NCBI GenBank assembly: GCA_002778195.1
Contig: PCDI01000001.1
Span: 186,001-250,000, forward strand
Reading direction: 5' to 3'
Source of the DNA: Raffaelea ambrosiae
Taxonomy: Eukaryota > Ascomycota > Sordariomycetes > Ophiostomatales > Ophiostomataceae
Length of the DNA stretch: 64,000 bases
Both the position numbers and the translations under genes were made by a program. The notes under the pieces were generated by a model. The model saw only the letters and a list, made by a program, of their open reading frames with translations, did no database searches and was not told the DNA's origin. Positions 1 to 9,133 of this stretch are shown here, one piece after another. Within the stretch, counting starts at the first letter, position 1, and every line of letters starts with the position of its first letter.

Positions 1-1161
1 TAGAGAGTTGCAGGCGGAATGGGGTAGAAAGATCGTCGGGTGCGATAAAATGCAACTCCTTGGGATGTACAAAACGAAGAGCAAGTCATGGTACACTACG
101 CAATCGCAGGCGACATTGCAATTTATTGGCCACATGTTGGCACACGAGGGTAAAATGAAGCCTTGCCTCCCGCCGAAATGGCCAGTTCTAAGTCTGGCAC
201 GAAGCTGGGAGAGCAGTTGGAGAGGGATGTGATGGGCCAGAATGTCTTGCTATGACACATAAGATGAACAATTGCAGCGAGATTTTATTTTGCAAGCACA
301 ACTGCTTGCCATCTATCCGTTCATCCAGATGGAGCTCCACCTTGGATAAGCTTGGCTCAGGGGTAGGGATGGTCTGTGATCGTCATTGCGTAACAATTCA
401 TAGAATGTTTCTGGCTTGGGGTTGAACATCGAGAGGGCGCGGACGATAATATGGATGGGCAACTTGAAGCCGACAAGGTGTGTCTACCCCTTGCATCGGG
501 AAAATCGAAGCAACGAAGGAGATGAGAGTGATAGTAGGCTAAGTGCTTCTCCCTGCCGATGCGGGAAGGACTTAGCCCCAATATCGTCGCCGGAAAAATA
601 CCATCACCGTTCGAGATGAGATCATTTGTATGAATTGCGACAGAAGAGGTGTGTGGTAGCTGAGTTGTGTTTTGAGTGGGGAGGTCAGGTCTTAACTCAT
701 AAGAGCCAGGCATATTGGAGCAGTAATTTGAAGGAGGGCAGAGGACTCTATGGTGACGCGATTCTCCATGGCAAGCATGAAAATGAGCAAGGGAATATGG
801 CTTTCTTGGGGATTTTTTGGGGCTTTATTTTCCATATGATTTCAGTCTTGCAAAATCTTAGAGCTGCGGCTGAGCCATTTGCAAGGGCGCTCAATCCGAA
901 TAGACAAAGTTCACAGACACCAATCTTTGACGTCTTGAAGAACAGCAAAATGCAATATCGTAAAAACATCATAATAACTGGCGCTAAGATTATCTATCAG
1001 GAAGCGAATATGGTCTATGTGCCTCTAAGCAATGGACGTCTCGGCGGTCGGACACCCGGGAGCGGCCGGGGTGAGCTGCCACGAAAACAACGCCAGACAC
1101 GACATGAACCATTGCAGCCTCAGTTTCCAGCACCAGTTCAACCTGTCTGTCGGTCTTTTCT
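1..1161. other. Intergenic, no supported gene
   Basis: Several open frames of 60-220 codons cross this stretch on both strands. None shows a recognisable domain, a coherent splice pattern or coding-like composition. The longest plus-strand frame (626-1294) runs into the antisense of the isomerase gene. It is the downstream flank of the isomerase at 1162-1980. Confidence 0.5.
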
Positions 1162-1980
1162 TCACGCATGGTCGGCCAGCTCCTGTGCTGTCTTCATAAA
1201 CACTGCTGGGTCATGCCCGAAACGGCCCAGGAACAGCCCGTCGACCACGCCGGCCAGCTGCGTAAACAGACCTGGACCTGCACTGCCCCCGTAGAGGATC
1301 CGCGTGCGGGAGGCACCCCGTTTCTGGATGGCTTCGCAGGCACGCACGCCGGTTACGACTTCCCGGACGTAGGCGGCGCTGGCCGGGTGCGTGGCGCCAA
1401 TGGCCCACACTGGCTCGTAGGCTAGGAGGACCTCGGCATCGTCTGGAACGGCTGTCAGAACAGGGTCGACCTGGCTGACAATGAAAGAGACGGCCGTGGC
1501 CGTGTGCGCTTCGTCCACGGGTGCCTGAATCTCTCCAATGCACACCAGCGGAATCATGCCGTGGCGGACGACCGCTGACGCCTTGGCGGCAACGGTATCG
1601 TCAGTTTCGCCCAACAGGCGGCGGCGCTCAGCATGGCCCACCACGACAACTTTGACGCCGACATCAGCCAGGACAGCGGGCGAGACAAAGCCAGTGAAGG
1701 CACCGTAGTCCTCCCAGGCGCAGTCCTGGGCAGCTGGCAGGATGTGCGTGCCCTTGAGCTGCTCAACAACAGATGGCAGGGTGATGAAGTCGGGAACGAC
1801 CAGAGCGTCGATGTTGTCCAAAATCGACTTGCCGTCCTTTTTTTCTGCCTTTTTCTGCTCGTCTTTGGCGAAGTTCTCGACGAGGTGGTTGACGTAGTCG
1901 CGTGTGCGTGAGACGGGGAAATACATCTTGGTAGAGACGCCCAAGACGGGTCGCCGCTTTTCTTCTTCCACAGACGCCAT
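1162..1980 (-). CDS. Triosephosphate-isomerase paralogue (likely L-erythrulose-1-phosphate isomerase, EYI1-like)
   Basis: Intronless, 272 aa; ATG at 1980, TGA at 1162. It carries the TIM-barrel signatures: the catalytic Lys in STKMYFP near residue 18, the catalytic His in GHAERR, the glycine-rich VCIGE strand, the catalytic Glu in AYEPVWAIG, and the phosphate-binding LYGGSAGP near the C-terminus. Glycolytic TIMs are about 250 aa, begin with a GGNWKMN-like segment and have GHSERR. This protein has a longer N-terminus, STKMYF and GHAERR, which fits the secondary TIM paralogues of erythritol catabolism (Yarrowia EYI1 interconverts L-erythrulose-1-phosphate and D-erythrulose-4-phosphate) better than glycolysis. 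The neighbours, an RpiB isomerase and a DAK-family kinase, support this. The family call is firm; the exact substrate is inferred from context. Confidence 0.9.
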   Translation of the reverse strand: MASVEEEKRRPVLGVSTKMYFPVSRTRDYVNHLVENFAKDEQKKAEKKDGKSILDNIDALVVPDFITLPSVVEQLKGTHILPAAQDCAWEDYGAFTGFVSPAVLADVGVKVVVVGHAERRRLLGETDDTVAAKASAVVRHGMIPLVCIGEIQAPVDEAHTATAVSFIVSQVDPVLTAVPDDAEVLLAYEPVWAIGATHPASAAYVREVVTGVRACEAIQKRGASRTRILYGGSAGPGLFTQLAGVVDGLFLGRFGHDPAVFMKTAQELADHA

Positions 1981-2566
1981 GGCGAGCTCCTGTGTGTGGT
2001 GGTGAAGGGCTAACTAACGCAAAGAGGATGAGGGCGGTGAAGCCGAGGTGAGGAGGGACAGACGAGCGAGACGTAGGAGTAAATGGGCAATAGCTCAGGT
2101 TTAATATGGAGTTATTATGTAGATTTGTTTGCTCACATGAGGAAGGGGCGACAAGAGCCCCTGCTTTTTTTGGCGATGGGCTGCACCTACCCACATTTCG
2201 GTCTTTATACGGCGTTGGTACCTGGCTTGAGGCTGGTGTTGCTCACTCAGGTCCCCCAGCCTGCCCATGCAACTGCCCTATTGATTGCACAACACGAGTA
2301 CGGTGTACTAGGACCTGGCCAAGCCCCAGTCTAGTAAGCAATCTTGCCAACTCGGTTTTGGTCAGGAACTTTCCGCATTTGAGGTATTTCCAGCACGAGA
2401 TTCACAGCAAAAACAACGAGAAGTCGCCGCGAATTCGCCGTCTGAGTCCATTTGAATAGTCTACGTTTTGTTTTTTGTTTTGTTCTCGTCCTTTTATTTC
2501 CAAGCATACTACGTGATCTTGCCATCCTGCTGTTCATTTCTATCGTCCTCTCCTCATACCACGATC
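1981..2566. other. Spacer upstream of the TIM-like gene
   Basis: 586 bp between the 3' end of the RpiB-type gene and the start of the TIM paralogue, both on the minus strand. It must hold the promoter and 5' leader of the TIM paralogue. A T-rich stretch at 2466-2505 lies just past the RpiB stop. I see no further gene. Confidence 0.6.
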
Positions 2567-3170
2567 TCAGCACCCATCCGCCGCCTTGGCCTCCTCAGGC
2601 GCGCCCATGCCGATGCCACCTTCTTCGCCTTCGTATTGGTGAATCGCCCGTACCTTGGCCGCGCTAGGACTCGTCTCGTCAAAGACGTAGCCGAGCCACT
2701 CCCGGGCCAGCCGCCGCGCCAGCTCGACGCCGACCACGCGCTCGCCCATGCACAGCACCTGTGCATTGTTGCTCAGCACTGCGCGCTCGACGCTAAAGCT
2801 GTCGTGGGCCGTGACGGCCCGGACGCCGCGGATCTTGTTGGCCGAGATGGCCACGCCGAGGCCGGTGCCGCAGATCAGCAGCGCTCGGTCGACGTCGCCG
2901 CTGGCCACGAGCTTGGCCGCGCGCGCCGCGATGTGCGGGTAAGCCGTCTTGTCGTGGCTGCCTTCGGAGCCCACATCGACGACTGTGGTCACGCGCGGGT
3001 CGGCATCGAAGTCGGCCTTGATCTTTTCCTTGTAGCCCACGCCTGCATCCTGAGAAGGGACGAGTTAGACGAGGCAACACACACATTGATAATGAACAAT
3101 AAACCTGGGCTGGGAAACACACATCGCAACCGATGGCGATGCGCCACGTGGGTTGGGTCTCGCTGCCCAT
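2567..3170 (-). CDS. RpiB/LacAB-family sugar-phosphate isomerase (EYI2-like)
   Basis: Two exons: 3170-3123 and 3049-2567, giving 176 aa. The 73-bp intron has donor GTGTGT and acceptor CAG; both ends are phase 0, so the first exon reads through to IAIGCD and joins DAGVGYKEK. RpiB features visible are the N-terminal IAIGCD-DAG phosphate-binding motif, the active-site cysteine region ICGTGLGVAISANK, HDSFSVERA, and VLCMGERVVG. RpiB-type enzymes isomerise ribose-5-phosphate or, in the erythritol pathway (Yarrowia EYI2, bacterial EryI/RpiB), D-erythrulose-4-phosphate to D-erythrose-4-phosphate. Linkage to a TIM paralogue and a DAK-family kinase makes the tetrose role likelier. The C-terminal 40 or so residues (a Glu/Gly-rich tail) extend past the core fold. 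The start codon is chosen because the first ATG of exon 1 lies just before the conserved beta-strand. Confidence 0.88.
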
Positions 3171-4104
3171 CTCGCAATCTTGCTGGACGATGTTGGCTGC
3201 TTTGGACCACAGTGGTGTACTGTACAAGTCCCCTTGACAGCTATGCGGAACGCAAGAATGAAAAGACTCCGAGTCTGAGTTCTCAGTCGGCTTCGAGCTT
3301 TGAGCTGTGAGCTTCAACGAGAAGTCTACAGGAGAAATTTGGTAGTAGTTCAACACATGGCGGGAAATCGGACAAGCCCGGCTGAATGCAGGGCCACACA
3401 GCTCTTGCTGTCTTCCGCATCCCGCATCCCGCATCTCTCCATTTTCTGTTTAATTATTCACTGCTTTATTTTAATATTCTTGCAGGTCGTTCACAAGTGT
3501 GAGCACCTGGCACAATGATAGCCCCATCACGGTTCCCGAATTGCCTAATTAAGTAACCCGAGCCAGCTCCTAATTGTCATTGCCAGGACCACCGGGCGGG
3601 GTAAGACAGGAAAAGGGGGTGACATTTCCTGTTCTCCTCAGCAAAACGGCACAGAGACCCCGCTTGGCTTCATACTTCATAGGCAGAACGCCGTCAGAGA
3701 GCCGGTAGTTCCAAGGAAGGGTTAGGGGGACGATACCGGGCAGGTGAATGGTTGGGAGGAGGCGGAGAAGGCGGAGAGGCGCAAGAGGCCAGCCGCTATG
3801 ACGAGGAGCTGCTTTGCAGCCGAGCTGACTGCTGGATCTCAGTGGATATCTTTAGGTACAGGCTCGAGCTGGCAGTCGAGAAGTGGCTTCGCCAAAACGG
3901 AAAGCTCCAAATAGCTAGCCCGGCCTTTCCAGAAGAAGCAGTCAAAGGCAGCTGGCCACTGGCCCTGACAGCTTTGTTGCCGCTCAACTACTTCTTTCAG
4001 GATAAAGGCCAGCCCTTTCGAGCTCTTCGTGTGCTTTCTTTCCAGGATTCCTCTTTCCAGGACCTTATTCGATTTCCCCGGCCACACCTGCCTCCCCGCT
4101 CACC
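3171..4104. promoter_or_regulatory. Divergent promoter region between RpiB-like and DAK-like genes
   Basis: 934 bp shared upstream of two divergently transcribed pathway genes. A purine-rich GGAGGCGGAGAAGGCGGAGAGGC-type stretch sits near 3755-3780. No site could be assigned to a named regulator. Short open frames here have no recognisable product. Confidence 0.4.
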
Positions 4105-5925
4105 ATGTCTAAGGCACACCTCTTCCACTCTGCCGATGGCCTGGTGCCAAAGGCCCTGCGAGGCCTCATTGCCTACAACCCAGATCTAGCTCTGGATGTC
4201 TCCAACCGTGTTGTCTACGACACGACCTACGACCGCTCTAAAGTCAGTGTCATTTCTGGGGGTGGCTCCGGCCACGAGCCTGCCTGGTCTGGCTATGTGG
4301 GTACCAACATGCTAGCAGCCTCGGCATGTGGTGATATCTTTGCCTCTCCGTCTACCAAGCAAATCCTGGCTGCTGTCGAGGCCACCCGGTCTGACGAAGG
4401 CACCATCCTGGTTGTTACGAACTATACGGGAGACTGTCTGCATTTTGGTTTAGCGGCTGAAAAGGCCGTTGCCGCTGGCCACAAATGCCGGATGATCATC
4501 TGCGGTGACGACGTGTCTGTGGGTCGGAGTGGCGGCAGCCTTGTCGGCCGTCGTGGTCTGGCTGGACAAATCGGTGTCTTGAAAGTTATGGGTGCTGCCT
4601 CAGGAGCTGGAGCCAGCCTGGACCAGGTGTACAACCTCGGTGTCGCCTTCTCTCGCCAGATTTGCAGCATTGCAGCCACCCTCGACCACTGCCATGTCCC
4701 TGGTCGGACCGAACACGGTGCTCTCGCTGAGGGCGAGCTCGAGATTGGTACAGGCCCTCACAACGAACCTGGTTATCGCAAATTGCAGCCAGCACCATCT
4801 GTTGAGGAATTGGTTACACTCATTCTGAAGTATTGCCTGGATGAGACGGACACCAATCGGGGCTATGTCCATTTCGAATCCCCAGGGGATGAAACCGCTC
4901 TATTGGTCAGCAATTTCGGTGGCATTTCCCAGCTGGAACTGAGTGCTCTGGTAGATGAAATTTTGGAGCAGTTGGCACGGGACTGGAAAATTGAGCCTGT
5001 GCGAGTATATGCTGGACCATTGGAGACATCTCTCAATGCACCCGCGTTCTCTGTTTCCATCATCAATCTGACGGCAGCTGCTAAGGATCCAGGGTGCTCC
5101 TACTCGCTTGGCGATATCAAGAATTTCCTCGACACGCGGACAAACACGTACTGGGAGTCTTTGTCTGGCTCGCAAACACGTCGACGACCCCGTTCTGAGC
5201 AATTCGTCCAAGTGAACGGCGCGACAAAGAAAGCGGCTGACGTGGAAGAGAGACCGGAACTAGACATTCTCACAGACGCAAAACAACTCGAGAACGGCTT
5301 ACGGACCGCCTGCAAAGAGCTCATTGATGCTGAGCCTGACCTGACCCGTTGGGACACCGCGATGGGAGACGGCGATTGCGGCGAGACGCTCAAGACAGGT
5401 GCCCTGGCTCTTCTATCCGCTGTCGACACAAGAAACCTTGCAGCTTCGGGGTCGTCCATTACGGTGCTGCGGGAGCTGGAGCACATCGTCGAAGACAAGA
5501 TGGGCGGCACGCTGGGCGGCATCCTCGGAATACTCTTTGTTGCTCTGCGGACGGCTATTGAGAAGGCTGTTGCGGCCGAGGAAGGCAGTAGCCAAGATCC
5601 CACCAAGATCTGGGCATCGGCTTTGACAACAGCGCTTGATCATCTGGGACACTACACACCGGCCAAGACTGGCGACCGCACCGTCATGGACACGTTGTTG
5701 CCTTTTGCCCAGGGCATGTCGAAGGGCAACAGCTTCGAAGCCGGTGTCAAGGCTGCAGAGCAGGGTGCTGAATCTACACGGACCCTGAAGCCGCGGCTTG
5801 GCCGAGCTACGTATGTCGCTGCTGGCAAAGAAGGTGGCAGCCAGGATCTGCCGCCAGACCCAGGTGCCTGGGGAGCCATGGTGGCTATTCGGGGATTGTA
5901 CAAGGGACTGCGAGGTGGCGCTTGA
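4105..5925 (+). CDS. Dihydroxyacetone-kinase-family kinase, DhaK+DhaL fusion (EYK1-like, likely L-erythrulose kinase)
   Basis: Single exon, 606 aa, ATG in a CACCATGTC context. Residues 1-340 are the DhaK domain: SGGGSGHEPAWSGYVG near residue 51, GDDVSVGRSG near 132, and LDHCHVPGR near 193, containing the histidine that binds the substrate carbonyl covalently in this family. A linker (about 345-385) leads to the DhaL ATP-binding domain: MGDGDCG with Mg-binding aspartates near 420, DKMGGTLGGILG, TGDRTVMDTLLPF and GRATYV. ATP-dependent eukaryotic DAKs have this same two-domain layout at 575-610 aa, so it looks complete. DAK (dihydroxyacetone) and EYK1 (L-erythrulose) belong to one family; the flanking isomerases favour erythrulose. 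AATAAA signals at 5948-5953 and 5952-5957 follow the stop. It converges with the aldolase gene, 153 bp apart. Confidence 0.93.
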   Translation: MSKAHLFHSADGLVPKALRGLIAYNPDLALDVSNRVVYDTTYDRSKVSVISGGGSGHEPAWSGYVGTNMLAASACGDIFASPSTKQILAAVEATRSDEGTILVVTNYTGDCLHFGLAAEKAVAAGHKCRMIICGDDVSVGRSGGSLVGRRGLAGQIGVLKVMGAASGAGASLDQVYNLGVAFSRQICSIAATLDHCHVPGRTEHGALAEGELEIGTGPHNEPGYRKLQPAPSVEELVTLILKYCLDETDTNRGYVHFESPGDETALLVSNFGGISQLELSALVDEILEQLARDWKIEPVRVYAGPLETSLNAPAFSVSIINLTAAAKDPGCSYSLGDIKNFLDTRTNTYWESLSGSQTRRRPRSEQFVQVNGATKKAADVEERPELDILTDAKQLENGLRTACKELIDAEPDLTRWDTAMGDGDCGETLKTGALALLSAVDTRNLAASGSSITVLRELEHIVEDKMGGTLGGILGILFVALRTAIEKAVAAEEGSSQDPTKIWASALTTALDHLGHYTPAKTGDRTVMDTLLPFAQGMSKGNSFEAGVKAAEQGAESTRTLKPRLGRATYVAAGKEGGSQDLPPDPGAWGAMVAIRGLYKGLRGGA

Positions 5926-6003
5926 AGTAAAGAAATATCAAACTGTGAATAAATAAAAACATTGGCAAATCATGGGTATGGGACTTGATTACCCCGTGTT
6001 GGG

Positions 6004-6028
6004 TTTTTTTTTTTTTTTTTTAAAAAAA
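6004..6028. terminator. T18A7 tract between convergent genes
   Basis: Eighteen T followed directly by seven A in the 153-bp gap between the convergent kinase and aldolase genes. It could form a short A-T hairpin or act as a bidirectional 3'-end element. The placement is suggestive; function is inference only. Confidence 0.35.
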
Positions 6029-6078
6029 GCCAGCATTCAATCAACGATTTGTTTCCTATAGTAAACACCAATTTTCTT

Positions 6079-6945
6079 CTATGCCTTGCCTGCGCTTCCG
6101 AACCAGTGCATGTATTTCTCAATTGCTTCTTGCATACGCTTCGTTCCCGCCTCAATAATGCTCGTCAGTGGCTTCCCGCGCATCTCCTCTTGTACTGTCG
6201 CGTAGTGGTTATTCATGCCCTTGTTGATGTTGATCTTGGAGACGCCGGCTTTAATGCAACGATCAAAGATAGCCTGGTCAAAGGGGTCGGCGCCATGCAG
6301 GACAAGCCGTACCCGGTCACCGACGGCCTTGTTGATGCTCTCCAGTCTGTCGTACTCTAGCTGTATGCCCCGTGGCCCGTACTCGCCGTGTACATTGCCG
6401 AATGCAGGCGCCAGCATCTCAATGCCGGTAGCGACAAACTCTTCAGCCTGCTCCGGCGTTGTCAATACGGCTTCCAGGTCAATAGTTTCGGCGACGCCGT
6501 CTTCGCCACCTTCGATTCGGCCCGGCTCAGCTTCTGTCGAAATCCCTCGCGCATGGCAATACTCCACCAACTCGTGCGTGAGACTCAGGTTCTCCTCCTT
6601 TTCGTAGTGGCTCATGTCGCACATGATACTGTCAAAACCGTCCGGGATGTCGGCAGCTCGACGAACAAGCTCGGGGGTCTGCGCATGGTCCAAATGAAGA
6701 GAGACAGGCACACTGGCGGTGTGTGCAGCCGTGGCAGCAGCTTGAACCAGGGCGTCGCCAGCGTACTCAATCGCCCAGGGGAAGAGCAGGACCATAGCCG
6801 GCGAGCGCGCTGCTTCGGCGGCTCGAACAGTGGCAATGACGGACTCGATGTTGTAGCAGCACATCCCGGGCACTGCATAGCCGCCCTTGATGGCGGCATT
6901 CAGAATGGCCATAGACCGATTTTGCTCCAGAGGTGGGCGCACCAT
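6079..6945 (-). CDS. Class II ketose-bisphosphate aldolase (FBA/tagatose-bisphosphate aldolase family)
   Basis: Intronless, 288 aa, the usual length for GatY/KbaY-type class II aldolases and shorter than the ~360 aa fungal glycolytic FBA. Zinc-site and phosphate-site motifs are present: SLHLDHAQT (catalytic Asp and zinc His), SIMCDMSHYE, the E-G-x-IEGGEDG loop, FGNVHGEYGPRG (second zinc His), LHGADPFDQ (third zinc His) and KININ near the C-terminus. The reaction should be a reversible aldol cleavage yielding dihydroxyacetone phosphate, but the sugar substrate cannot be read from sequence. It is divergently paired with the dehydrogenase at 7790 and convergent with the kinase. Plant and some fungal proteins fuse a dehydrogenase of that type to a class II aldolase, so the two neighbours probably act in one pathway. 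Confidence 0.9.
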   Translation of the reverse strand: MVRPPLEQNRSMAILNAAIKGGYAVPGMCCYNIESVIATVRAAEAARSPAMVLLFPWAIEYAGDALVQAAATAAHTASVPVSLHLDHAQTPELVRRAADIPDGFDSIMCDMSHYEKEENLSLTHELVEYCHARGISTEAEPGRIEGGEDGVAETIDLEAVLTTPEQAEEFVATGIEMLAPAFGNVHGEYGPRGIQLEYDRLESINKAVGDRVRLVLHGADPFDQAIFDRCIKAGVSKININKGMNNHYATVQEEMRGKPLTSIIEAGTKRMQEAIEKYMHWFGSAGKA

Positions 6946-7789
6946 GATCGCGGTCTTGAGTGATGGATAGTTATGAATTTGTTGCGGTAGCTTGCCGCCG
7001 CATACAACAGATAGGAAGGTCAGAGGAGAAGCTTAGAACCGTATTCACTGCACATTGCCGCTGTGATAGTTGCGATCTTTGGGAAAGAAAACGGTGACGA
7101 AACAGAATTACAGAGACGGTCTGTTTCTCAATGATGGAGCCGTTTGAGTTACTTGAGCTCCAAAAACTACGGAGCAAGTAACACCGCTGACAACAGCCGT
7201 AAAGAACAATTGTAATTGGGGAACGGAGCTCCTCCAACTAACCCACGAGCTAGCACGCGTACGGTACCGCAGGTTAGAGGCAAAGATAGTGCGTGGGGTT
7301 GAATTGGGTGATGTGATTGTCGACGCCCGATCTCGGGCTCAAGTTCGGGATTGCTGGTCATATTCCGCTTTCATTTCCCGGCTACAAAGCCTGCCTGCTT
7401 TGTCACCCTGTGCCTTTTCCGTTTTCTTCTGCCGTGTAGGTCAACCTGTTTACGAGAGGTAAACGCGGGTTAGACAATTCACCACCCGAGCAGAACAACA
7501 CCCCCATTCTTTCCTTTCTTTCGGTGGAACTGGGACCGAATACGCTACTTGCGAACCGCTCGCCCAATTCCGTGCCTATTTTAGTAGTCCCACGCCGAAT
7601 TCAGGCTGATTGCTGGACAAACTTCAGGTAGATCATTACGCCAGTCAGAACCAACACGGAAATGCCCAATGGTCTCATCGCTGCTCTGTTCACTCGACAA
7701 CGCAATCTCAGTGACATCATCTCAACTTGTAATCAAGAAATTCGAATAATTCAAACGAACAGTTGTTTACGGGATCGAGAACTACCGCA
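6946..7789. promoter_or_regulatory. Divergent promoter region between aldolase and dehydrogenase genes
   Basis: 844 bp between two divergent starts. It contains GTACGGTACCGC near 7260 and several scattered CGG/CCG triplets that could be zinc-cluster half-sites. I could not define a repeated spacing shared with the other promoters of the cluster. Confidence 0.4.
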
Positions 7790-9133
7790 ATGGCGACGAA
7801 ACCGGAGATATCTTTTATCGGCCTCGGGGCCATGGGCTTCGGTATGGCCACTCATTTGGTGAAGCAGGGCTACAAAGTCACCGGGTTCGACGTGTGGACT
7901 CCAACTCTTGAGCGGTTCGCGGCCGCCGGAGGTCTGACAGCAAATACACCGGCCGAAGCTGTCATCAACAAGCCAGTTTGCGTGTGCATGGTTGCAACAT
8001 CAGTCCAGGCGCAATCCGTTCTTATCGGCGGCAAGGACGCCGCCGCTCCATTTTTTCCGCAAGGTGCCGTCATCCTGCTCTGCTCAACAGTCTCTTGCAG
8101 CTATGCGCGGGACCTGGAGAAGCAACTGGCCGCCAAACGGCCAGATCTCCTTCTGGTCGACTGTCCAGTATCTGGCGGGATTATGCGGGCAGCAGATGGT
8201 ACGCTTTCCATCATGGCTGGTGCTTCTAAAGTAGCCATCGAAGCAGGCCGGGCCGTGTTGGGCGAAATGGCTGACCCGGAGAGCCTGTACATTGTGGATG
8301 GTGGCATTGGCGCTGGAAGCAATACAAAGATGGTGCACCAGGTCTTGGCAGCCAACCAGATCTTATCATCCAGCGAAGCCTGGGGTTTTGCATTGAGATT
8401 GGGTCTGCCAGCCACCGAAGAGACGCTGGAGGTTTTGCTAGAATCGCCGGGACGCAGCTGGATGCTCGGACACCGTGGTCCGCGAATGCTCACCGAGTAC
8501 AGGCCCTTGGCGAGCGCGATAACCATCATTCTGAAAGACACCGGTATCATCACGAGCGAGGCACGCAAGGCTGGCTTTGCGACACTCATGGCCAGCATCG
8601 CCGAGAACGCAGGCTACGCTGCAGTAGCCCGCGGGTACGGGCCCGACGACGACTCCTCGCTGGTGAGACTGTACACAGAAGGCCAGGAACACCTCCCGCC
8701 TGCAACTGTTGCCGGCATCTCACCCACCGAATCACTGAAGCTGGTCATCGACCTGCTCAAGGGTATCCATCTTGCGTCTGCAGCGGAGATGCTGGCGTTC
8801 GCCCACCACGTCAATCTGGATCTGGACATGATCCTGGGTCTCTGCATCAATGCAGCCGGTGGAAGCGGCATGCTCGAAACTTATGGGCCGGCTATTGTGG
8901 CCGCGCTTCGAAATGGGACAGCCAAAACTGGGTGGGCTGCGGAGGCGTCTGGTGAGACTCTCGAGTCCATCTACGAAGGTCTCTCTGCCGCCGTGGATGC
9001 TGCCCAGCAGATCAAGATCCCGCTGTATCTTGGGACACAGGCTCTGAATCTCATCCGCACGGCACTTCTGTCTGTGGGGAGTGGGGTGCAAACACCAGCC
9101 GCAGGCTCGATTGTGAAGCTATGGGTTGCATGA
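7790..9133 (+). CDS. NAD(P)-dependent beta-hydroxyacid dehydrogenase (L-threonate dehydrogenase-like) with an extra C-terminal helical domain
   Basis: Single exon, 447 aa from the ATG at 7790; the frame is open upstream but has no earlier ATG near the start. The N-terminal Rossmann fold begins ISFIGLGAMGFGMA; the substrate-binding DCPVSGG is near residue 125 and the catalytic Lys lies in GAGSNTKMVHQ near 180. Residues 180-300 form the usual all-helical domain. A further ~140 residues repeat the helical-domain pattern (KLVIDLLKGIHLASAAEML, then AAGGSGM) without a second Rossmann fold. Ordinary HIBADH/LtnD enzymes are about 300 aa. Plant multidomain proteins carry two complete dehydrogenase units before a kinase and an aldolase; this protein looks like one unit plus the tail of a second. 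Likely role: oxidation of a C4 sugar acid. The substrate is inferred. Confidence 0.87.
   Translation: MATKPEISFIGLGAMGFGMATHLVKQGYKVTGFDVWTPTLERFAAAGGLTANTPAEAVINKPVCVCMVATSVQAQSVLIGGKDAAAPFFPQGAVILLCSTVSCSYARDLEKQLAAKRPDLLLVDCPVSGGIMRAADGTLSIMAGASKVAIEAGRAVLGEMADPESLYIVDGGIGAGSNTKMVHQVLAANQILSSSEAWGFALRLGLPATEETLEVLLESPGRSWMLGHRGPRMLTEYRPLASAITIILKDTGIITSEARKAGFATLMASIAENAGYAAVARGYGPDDDSSLVRLYTEGQEHLPPATVAGISPTESLKLVIDLLKGIHLASAAEMLAFAHHVNLDLDMILGLCINAAGGSGMLETYGPAIVAALRNGTAKTGWAAEASGETLESIYEGLSAAVDAAQQIKIPLYLGTQALNLIRTALLSVGSGVQTPAAGSIVKLWVA

Noticed and set aside
626..1294. 222-codon plus-strand open frame left of the isomerase
   Set aside because: Its 3' part is antisense to the isomerase and the rest has no domain or coding-like composition.
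1162..1980. Reading the TIM paralogue as the glycolytic enzyme
   Set aside because: Different N-terminal motif, GHAERR instead of GHSERR, greater length and a catabolic-cluster setting.
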